11,073 nucleotides of DNA, from positions 1 through 11,073 of the forward strand of contig DASZMJ010000389.1 of assembly GCA_035551935.1 (NCBI GenBank), read 5' to 3'. The notes beneath the pieces are model-generated. The model did no database searches and was not told the origin of the DNA. It saw only the letters and a list, made by a program, of their open reading frames with translations. Source of the DNA: DASZMJ01 sp035551935. GTDB taxonomy: Bacteria > Planctomycetota > Planctomycetia > Isosphaerales > Isosphaeraceae. Shown here piece by piece: positions 5,784-11,073 of the stretch; within the stretch, counting starts at the first letter, position 1; every line of letters starts with the position of its first letter. Both the position numbers and the translations under genes were made by a program.

Positions 5784-8228
5784 ATGACCTTCTCCCCCCG
5801 ACTCTCCACCTGGCTCCTGTTGGCAATCCTCCTCCCGGCCGTCGCGCGAGCCGACGACGCCCCGGCGACGTTCCAGACGCTCCAGGTCACGCCCGATCGC
5901 CTCGTCCTCGACGGCCCCCGCGACGCGCGCCGGGTCCTGGTGACGGGCCGGACGGCCGTCGGGGGCCGGGTGGATCTGACGTCGAAGGCGACGTACGAGG
6001 CGCCCGAAGGGCTGCGGTTCGACGCGACCGGCTTCGCGCACCCGGTCAAGGACGGCGAGTACACCGTCAAGGTGCGGGCCGGCGGGCTCGACGCGGACTT
6101 GCCGGTGACGGTCAGAAATGCGAGCAATCCCCGGCCCGTCAGCTTCGTCCGCGACGTCGAGCCGATCCTGGCGCGGGTCGGCTGCAACGCGGGGACGTGC
6201 CACGGCTCGGCCAAGGGGAAGCGCGGGTTCAAGCTCAGCCTGCGCGGCTATGATCCGGCGTTCGACTACGAGCAGCTCGTCGAGGACCTCGCCGGCCGCC
6301 GGTTCAACCGCTCGGCCCCCGAGCAGAGCCTGATGCTCCTGAAGCCGACCAACGGCGTCCCGCACGAAGGTGGCTACGTCCTCGACCCGGCCTCGCCGTC
6401 GTACGCCGCGCTCCGCGACTGGATCGCGCAGGGGGTCCAGTCCGACGTCGGCAAGACGGCGCGGGTGGCCTCGCTGGAAGTCCTCCCCCCCGCGGTCGAG
6501 CTGGCCCGGGAGGGCCATTCGCAGCAGCTCCTCGTGATCGCGCATTATCCCGACGGCACGACCCGCGACGTGACCGCCGACGCGGTCTATTCGAGCAGCG
6601 TGCCCGACGTGGCGACCGTGACCTCATCGGGACTCGTCACCGCCGCCAGGCGCGGCGAGGCGGCGATCCTGGTGCGTTACGAGGGGGCGTTCGGCTCCGA
6701 GAACCTGACGGTCATGGGCGACCGGAGCGGCTTCGCCTGGGCGCCGATGCCGGAGAACAACGAGGTCGACCGGCTCGTCAACCGCAAGCTCGAGCGGGTG
6801 AAGGTGCTCCCTTCCGAGACCTGCACCGACGCCGAATTCCTCCGCCGCGTCTCGATCGACCTGACCGGCCTGCCGCCGACCCCCGAGCAGGTCCGCGCCT
6901 TCCTCGACGACCCGTCCGACCCGGTCGCCAAGCGCAATCGGGTGATCGACGAACTGATCGGCGGCCGCGAGTTCGTCGCGCACTGGACGCACAAGTGGGC
7001 CGACCTCTTCCAGGTCAACCGCAAGCTCATCGGCGACAAGCCGACCTGGACCTTCCTCCGCTGGATCGAGCGCGCCGTGGCCGAAGACCGGCCCTACGAC
7101 GCGATGGTCCGCGAGCTGTTGACGGCGACGGGCAGCTCGCACGAGTCCCCCGCGGTCAACTACTTCCGCGCCCAGAAGGAGCCGAGCGTCGCGCTCGAGA
7201 ACGCGACGCAACTGTTCCTGGGCATCCGGTTCTCGTGCAACAAGTGCCACGACCACCCGTTCGAGAAGTGGACGCAGGGGCAATACTACGGCCTGGCCGC
7301 CTACTGGGGCCGCGTCGGCGTCAAGCAGGGGATGCGCCCCGGCGAGCAGGTCGTCTTCGACCAGGACGGCGGCGAGGTCCTCTTCCCGAAGGACGGCCAC
7401 GTCGTCGCGCCGAGCTTCCCGTTCGAGCACGCCGGCCGCGTCCGCAAGGACGCCGCCCGCCGCGAACAGCTCGCCGAGTGGCTCACGTCGCCCGAGAACC
7501 CCTACTTCGCCCGCTCGGTCGTCAACCGCGTCTGGAGCTACTTCCTCGGCAAGGGGATCATCGACCCGGTCGACGACATCCGCTCGGGCAACCCGCCGTC
7601 GAACCCCGAATTGCTCGAATTCCTCGAGAAGGATTTCGTCGCGCACAAGTTCGACCTCCGCCACCTCATGCGGACGATCGCGCGGTCGCGGACGTACCAG
7701 CTCTCGTACAAGACGAATCGCTTTAATGAAGACGATTCGATCAACTTCTCGCACGCCGTCCCGCGCCGGTTGACGGCCGAGGAGCTGCTCGACGCAATCG
7801 ACGTGGCGACCGGCCGCGCGCCGCGGTTCCCCGGCGTGCCGGCGGGCTTCCGGGCCGACCAGTTGCCCGATTCCCAGGTCGGCGGCGGCTTCCTCGACCT
7901 CTTCGGCCGTCCCCCCCGCGAGACGCCTTGCGAGTGCGAGCGTTCCAGCGAGGTCAGCCTCTCGCAGGCCCTGAACCTCGTCAACGGCCCGACGATCGCC
8001 GAGGCCCTCGTCGACCCCGACGGCCGGATCGCCCGGCTCCTGCGCCCCAACCCCGACGACACCAAGATCATCGAGGAGATGTATCTCGCCGCCCTCTCGC
8101 GCCTGCCGACGGCCGACGAGCTGGCCAAGTCGCGCGAGTATTTCTCCAAGGCCGACACCAAGGCCGAGGCCGCCCAGGACCTCCTCTGGGCGCTCATCAA
8201 CAGCCCGGCGTTCCTGTTCAATCGCTGA
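5784..8228 (+). CDS. Secreted di-heme PSCyt2/PSD1 protein (DUF1549-DUF1553) with two Ig-like domains
   Basis: Protein of 814 residues. A signal peptide (core WLLLAILLPAV, ARA cleavage after 23) is followed by a bacterial Ig-like region (about 25-111). Next comes a PSCyt1-like domain whose heme motif is CNAGTCH (134-140), a CX4CH variant; instead of the usual MPP it has PHEGG (His194). A second Big_2-type Ig domain spans about 229-311 (LEVLPPAVEL, then DVATVTSSGLV). PSCyt2/DUF1549 covers about 326-509 (RRVSIDLTGLPPTPEQ) with heme motif CNKCHDHPFEKW (485-496). PSD1/DUF1553 covers about 563-803 (RSVVNRVWSYFLGKGI; CECERSSEVSLSQALNLVNG). The order is normal for this family. ATG 5784 is supported by GAGGA (5769-5773) and by the immediate signal peptide. 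Such genes usually sit beside a DUF1501 gene; here a Uma2 gene intervenes. An extracytoplasmic redox role is likely, with substrate unknown. Confidence 0.9.
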   Translation: MTFSPRLSTWLLLAILLPAVARADDAPATFQTLQVTPDRLVLDGPRDARRVLVTGRTAVGGRVDLTSKATYEAPEGLRFDATGFAHPVKDGEYTVKVRAGGLDADLPVTVRNASNPRPVSFVRDVEPILARVGCNAGTCHGSAKGKRGFKLSLRGYDPAFDYEQLVEDLAGRRFNRSAPEQSLMLLKPTNGVPHEGGYVLDPASPSYAALRDWIAQGVQSDVGKTARVASLEVLPPAVELAREGHSQQLLVIAHYPDGTTRDVTADAVYSSSVPDVATVTSSGLVTAARRGEAAILVRYEGAFGSENLTVMGDRSGFAWAPMPENNEVDRLVNRKLERVKVLPSETCTDAEFLRRVSIDLTGLPPTPEQVRAFLDDPSDPVAKRNRVIDELIGGREFVAHWTHKWADLFQVNRKLIGDKPTWTFLRWIERAVAEDRPYDAMVRELLTATGSSHESPAVNYFRAQKEPSVALENATQLFLGIRFSCNKCHDHPFEKWTQGQYYGLAAYWGRVGVKQGMRPGEQVVFDQDGGEVLFPKDGHVVAPSFPFEHAGRVRKDAARREQLAEWLTSPENPYFARSVVNRVWSYFLGKGIIDPVDDIRSGNPPSNPELLEFLEKDFVAHKFDLRHLMRTIARSRTYQLSYKTNRFNEDDSINFSHAVPRRLTAEELLDAIDVATGRAPRFPGVPAGFRADQLPDSQVGGGFLDLFGRPPRETPCECERSSEVSLSQALNLVNGPTIAEALVDPDGRIARLLRPNPDDTKIIEEMYLAALSRLPTADELAKSREYFSKADTKAEAAQDLLWALINSPAFLFNR

Positions 8229-8249
8229 GGGGCGGTAGGAGAGACGTCG

Positions 8250-8873
8250 ATGTCCACGGGCATGAAATCGCGGTCGAACAGGAGGGCATCCTCGCGGCTC
8301 GGCGACCGGCTCTACCGCCTGAGCGTCGAGCAGTATCACGCGATGATCGAGGCGGGCATCCTCCGCGAGAGCAACCGGGTCGAGCTGCTGAACGGGCTGC
8401 TCGTTTTCAAGATGTCGAAGAAGCCGCCCCACGTCGTCGCGACGGACCTCGTCCATGCCGTGCTGAGCCGCCTCCTCCCTGCCGGCTGGTTCGTCAACTC
8501 GCAGAACCCCGTGACCATCGCGGGGGCCAAGAGTGAGCCGGAGCCGGACGTGAAGGTGATGCGGGGGTCGCCGCGCGACTACATGAACGGCCATCCGACG
8601 CCGCCCGACGTCCCGCTCGTCGTCGAGGTCGCCTGGACGTCGTTGCGAACCGACCGGACAACGATGAAGAGGATCTACGCCCGCGCGGCGATCCCCGTCT
8701 ATTGGATCCTGAACCTCCGCGCCCGTCGTCTCGAAGTCTACACCGACCCCACGGGGCCCGACCCCGCGCCCGACTACCGCTCGCGGGCCGAGTATGGCCC
8801 CGACGACGAAGTGCCGATCGTGCTCGACGGCCGCGAGGTCGCGCGGGTGTTCGTCCGAGATCTCTTACCCTGA
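8250..8873 (+). CDS. Uma2 family (DUF820) PD-(D/E)xK nuclease-fold protein
   Basis: Cytoplasmic protein of 207 residues with no signal peptide or membrane segment. The layout is that of Uma2/DUF820: RLSVEQYHAMIEAGIL and RVELLNGLL near the N-terminus, EPEPDV (Glu96, Glu98, Asp100), LVVEVA (Glu126) and YARAAIPVYWILNL followed by a C-terminal beta-rich part. Asp100 and Glu126 correspond to the presumed metal-binding acidic residues of the fold. Two deviations are visible: the motif usually read as EVxDSSL is EVAWTSL (Trp129), and the lysine usually four residues after the next Asp is replaced by Met139, with Lys140 beside it. Members are numerous in Planctomycetes and cyanobacteria, and their biological role is unclear. 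AGGAGAG (8237-8243) precedes the ATG. The gene sits 21 bp after the DUF1553 gene and 27 bp before the DUF1501 gene, so it is probably cotranscribed with exported proteins without an obvious functional link. Confidence 0.85.
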   Translation: MSTGMKSRSNRRASSRLGDRLYRLSVEQYHAMIEAGILRESNRVELLNGLLVFKMSKKPPHVVATDLVHAVLSRLLPAGWFVNSQNPVTIAGAKSEPEPDVKVMRGSPRDYMNGHPTPPDVPLVVEVAWTSLRTDRTTMKRIYARAAIPVYWILNLRARRLEVYTDPTGPDPAPDYRSRAEYGPDDEVPIVLDGREVARVFVRDLLP

Positions 8874-8900
8874 ATCGAACCCTCCGAGGAGGTCCCCCCG

Positions 8901-10379
8901 ATGCTCTCGATCCCCGGCCAAGCGGCGCGGTTGTGCGACGGCCCGAGCCGCCGCGAGTTCCTCCGGGTCGGCGGCGCAGGGCTCCTGGGCCTGAGCCTGC
9001 CGGAGTTCCTCCGCCTCGAGGCGCGGGCCGGCGAGGCCGGCGCCAAGGACGTGCCCTCGGGCCGGCCGCTCAAGGGGCCGACGGGCTTCGGCGGGGCGAA
9101 GAACGTCATCCTGCTGTTCCTCCAGGGGGGGCCGAGCCACATCGACCTCTGGGACCCGAAGCCCGACGCCCCCGACAACATCCGCGGCGAGTTCAAGCCG
9201 ATCGCGACGGCGACGCCCGGCCTGTTCGTCGGCGAGCACATGCCCCGGCTCGCGCGCGTCACCGACCGCCTGACGATGATCCGGTCGGTCAGCTACACGC
9301 CCGTCGGCCTGTTCAACCACACCGCGGCGATGTACCAGATGCTGACCGGCTACACCCCCGACAAGGTCAGCCCCTCCGGCCAGCTCGATCCCCCCAGCCC
9401 GGCCGACTACCCCAACGTCGGCTCCAACGTCGTGAAGCTCAGGCCGCCGGCCGAGGCCATGCTGCCGTTCGTCATGCTCCCGCGCCCCTTGCAGGAGTCG
9501 AACGTCATCGGCAAGGCCGGCAACGCCGGGTTCCTCGGCAAGAAATATGATCCCTATTACATGTACCAGGAAGAGAATCTCGCGAAAGGCAAGCTCAACC
9601 TCGACGACTTGACCCTGCGGCGCGAGGTCTCCGAGGTCCGCCTCAAGCGTCGCGGGTCGCTGCTGGGGACGATCAACGCCGGCATGCCCGAGCTGGAGCG
9701 GGCCACCAAGGGCTACGCGCTCGACTCGTACCAGGGCAAGGCGTTCGACCTGATCCTCTCGGGCCGGGCGCGGCGGGCGTTCGACCTCGACGCCGAGGAC
9801 CCGAGGCTCCGCGACAGGTACGGCCGGCACAGCTTCGGCCAGGGGGCGCTCCTGGCCCGCCGCCTGATCGAGGCCGGCACTCGGTTCGTCCAGCTCAACT
9901 GGCCGAGCGTCGCCAACGGCGACCCGAACTCGACGGCCTGGGACACCCACGCGGCCAACTTCAAGCCCTTGAAGAACCTCCACTGCCCGAAGCTGGACGC
10001 GGCGTTGTCGAGCCTCATCGAGGACCTCGACGGCCGCGGCCTGCTGGCAGAGACGCTCGTCGTCGCCATCGGCGAGTTCGGCCGCTCGCCGCGGATGGGC
10101 GTCAGCACCTCGGGCAACGGCAACGCCCCCGACGGCCGCGACCACTGGCCGTACTGTTACACCGCCGTCGTCGCCGGCGCCGGCATCCGCCGCGGCGGCG
10201 TCTTCGGCAAGAGCGACGAGCACGCCTCCTCGCCGATCGAGGACCCCGTCCACCCGACCGAGATCCTCGCCACCATCTACCACGCCCTCGGCATCGACCC
10301 CTCCACCCTCATCATGAACCACCTCAACCAGCCCCGCGAGCTGGTCAAGGCCCAGCCCGTCCTCGGCCTCTTCGGCTGA
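8901..10379 (+). CDS. Tat-exported DUF1501 (sulfatase-like fold) protein
   Basis: Protein of 492 residues with a twin-arginine signal (SRREFLRVGG, Arg17-Arg18, then a hydrophobic stretch GAGLLGLSL), implying export after folding. DUF1501 is grouped with the alkaline phosphatase/sulfatase superfamily. The corresponding metal-site segments are visible in order: LFLQGGPSHIDLWD (motif centre 75-85), WDTH (347-350), GEFGRSP (391-397) and GRDHW (412-416), followed by HPTEILATIYHALGID near the C-terminus. A phosphatase- or sulfatase-like hydrolytic role is therefore plausible, but no DUF1501 substrate is established to my knowledge. ATG 8901 has a strong GAGGAGG (8886-8892) at eight bases. In planctomycetes DUF1501 commonly follows a DUF1549/DUF1553 gene, and here it closes module B. 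All signature residues are present and the length is normal. Confidence 0.9.
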   Translation: MLSIPGQAARLCDGPSRREFLRVGGAGLLGLSLPEFLRLEARAGEAGAKDVPSGRPLKGPTGFGGAKNVILLFLQGGPSHIDLWDPKPDAPDNIRGEFKPIATATPGLFVGEHMPRLARVTDRLTMIRSVSYTPVGLFNHTAAMYQMLTGYTPDKVSPSGQLDPPSPADYPNVGSNVVKLRPPAEAMLPFVMLPRPLQESNVIGKAGNAGFLGKKYDPYYMYQEENLAKGKLNLDDLTLRREVSEVRLKRRGSLLGTINAGMPELERATKGYALDSYQGKAFDLILSGRARRAFDLDAEDPRLRDRYGRHSFGQGALLARRLIEAGTRFVQLNWPSVANGDPNSTAWDTHAANFKPLKNLHCPKLDAALSSLIEDLDGRGLLAETLVVAIGEFGRSPRMGVSTSGNGNAPDGRDHWPYCYTAVVAGAGIRRGGVFGKSDEHASSPIEDPVHPTEILATIYHALGIDPSTLIMNHLNQPRELVKAQPVLGLFG

Positions 10380-10381
10380 GG
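10361..10381. terminator. Candidate hairpin terminator at the end of module B
   Basis: CCTCGGCC and GGCTGAGG can form an eight-pair stem (one G-U pair) around a TCTTC loop, overlapping the DUF1501 stop codon. No T-tract follows on the plus strand, so this is not a classical intrinsic terminator. Its place at the junction of two convergent genes, only 34 bp apart, makes a transcription-end role reasonable. The conserved GLFG C-terminus could also produce the symmetry by chance. Confidence 0.3.
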
Positions 10382-10413
10382 GCGGGTCGGTACGAGGGGG
10401 GAGATCAACGGCA

Positions 10414-11073
10414 TCAAGCGCGGCGGCCTCGGCCGGCCAAGAGCCTCGCCAGCAGCGACGGCCGCCGCGTCCGTTCGGCGGCGAACAGGCCCAGGAATGA
10501 GCCGGGGTGCCGCGTCCAGTCGACGTCGAAGCCGGCGCGGCGGAGGGCGTCGGCGAGGATTTCGATCGTGAAGCGGTCGACGCCGGGGATGCGGGCGTGC
10601 TCGGGCATCGGGTGGTCGTCGAACGGGCCGCCGACCTCGTGGAACTCGCCGACGATCGCGTCGATCCGGTGCAAGGTCTTCGATGTCAAGAGGATCGGGA
10701 ACTCCGACCCCTCGCAGTCGATCTTGAGCAGCCGGACCCGCGATCGGCCGCGCCCCGTGGCCTCGCGGATCACGTCGTCGAAGGCGACGGCCTCGACCTC
10801 CTGCTCGGCCTGTCCGCGGCCGTGCCAGAAGATCATCCCGCCGCCGCCGGTGTTGGCCGCGTCGTAGGACGGAGTGAAAACAAGTCGATCGATTTTCACG
10901 TCGGAGCGCCAGACGGCCTTGTTGGCGAGCCGGGCGCGGTCGCCGAAGGCGCGGAGGTTGGCCGCGGCGTAGTCGAAGTTGGAGCGCTCGGCCTCGAAGC
11001 CGAGGACCCGCCCGGCCCCGCGGCGGAGGGCCTCCAGGCAGAAGCCGCCGATGTGCATGCCGACGTCGACGAC
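10414..11073 (-). CDS. FkbM family SAM-dependent methyltransferase, 5' end beyond the window
   Basis: The minus-strand frame is open to the right edge, where the last codons read VVDVG immediately before MHIGGF. Together they form the SAM-binding motif I of a Rossmann-fold methyltransferase. The ATG at 11058 is therefore an internal methionine, not the start. Further FkbM marks are the acidic residue after strand 2 (VLGFEAE), LLKIDCEGSEFPIL (encoded around 10691-10731) and IVGEFHEVGG. The family includes O-methyltransferases acting on sugars and secondary metabolites; nothing here fixes the substrate. About 220 residues are visible, nearly the whole catalytic domain, and the C-terminus ends in a short basic tail. 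It converges with the DUF1501 gene across a 34-bp gap and is not part of module B. Methionine in MHIG replaces the more usual alanine or small residue of this motif. Many bacteria keep such genes near polysaccharide loci. Confidence 0.88.
   Translation of the reverse strand, partial: VVDVGMHIGGFCLEALRRGAGRVLGFEAERSNFDYAAANLRAFGDRARLANKAVWRSDVKIDRLVFTPSYDAANTGGGGMIFWHGRGQAEQEVEAVAFDDVIREATGRGRSRVRLLKIDCEGSEFPILLTSKTLHRIDAIVGEFHEVGGPFDDHPMPEHARIPGVDRFTIEILADALRRAGFDVDWTRHPGSFLGLFAAERTRRPSLLARLLAGRGRRA

Noticed and set aside
3827..6232. 801-codon open frame on the minus strand
   Set aside because: It lies opposite three well-supported genes, and the protein is a low-complexity Arg/Gly/Ala/Asp mix with no family motif. 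Such shadow frames are expected in very GC-rich coding DNA.
6624..8594. 656-codon minus-strand open frame
   Set aside because: It covers the DUF1549/1553 and Uma2 genes in antisense and has the repetitive composition of a shadow frame.
1..11073. CRISPR array, tRNA or rRNA gene, att site or replication origin
   Set aside because: No regularly spaced repeats, cloverleaf-like sequence or rRNA signature was seen on either strand; nearly all of the window is protein-coding.

Overview
The window looks like chromosomal DNA of a planctomycete, most likely of the Isosphaeraceae type. The base composition is very GC-rich. Five of the eight complete or nearly complete genes belong to families that are strongly expanded in Planctomycetes: the PSCyt/PSD cytochrome-domain proteins (DUF1592/1588/1587/1585/1595 and DUF1549/1553), DUF1552 (HXXSHH), DUF1501 and a cytochrome-WD40 fusion. 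Family assignments come from recognising motifs by eye; no database search was run.

Layout. At the left edge (1-49, minus strand) lies the first 16 codons of a probable IS630-type transposase that reads out of the window. After a 185-bp divergent spacer comes module A on the plus strand: a secreted multidomain di-heme protein (235-2571), overlapped by 4 bp by a Tat-exported DUF1552 protein (2568-3911). A 149-bp gap (3912-4060) holds a candidate promoter and an exact 12-bp direct repeat. Module B follows on the plus strand with gaps of 50 bp or less: a secreted cytochrome-WD40 propeller (4061-5491), a 72-residue two-helix membrane protein (5515-5733), a secreted di-heme DUF1549/DUF1553 protein with two Ig-like domains (5784-8228), a Uma2-type nuclease-fold protein (8250-8873) and a Tat-exported DUF1501 protein (8901-10379). 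The window closes with a convergent, 5'-truncated FkbM-family methyltransferase (10414-11073, minus strand).

How the genes may work together. Both modules pair heme-motif proteins with Sec-type signal peptides and a protein with a twin-arginine signal (DUF1552 in A, DUF1501 in B). Five heme-attachment motifs occur in three proteins: four CXXCH and one CX4CH. The simplest reading is an extracytoplasmic redox and hydrolase apparatus. The carbohydrate-binding-like, Ig-like and propeller domains hint at a polymeric substrate or a large protein assembly. The biochemical role of these families is not established, so the pathway is inference. The Uma2 gene is the obvious outsider, because nothing in its sequence suggests export or heme chemistry.
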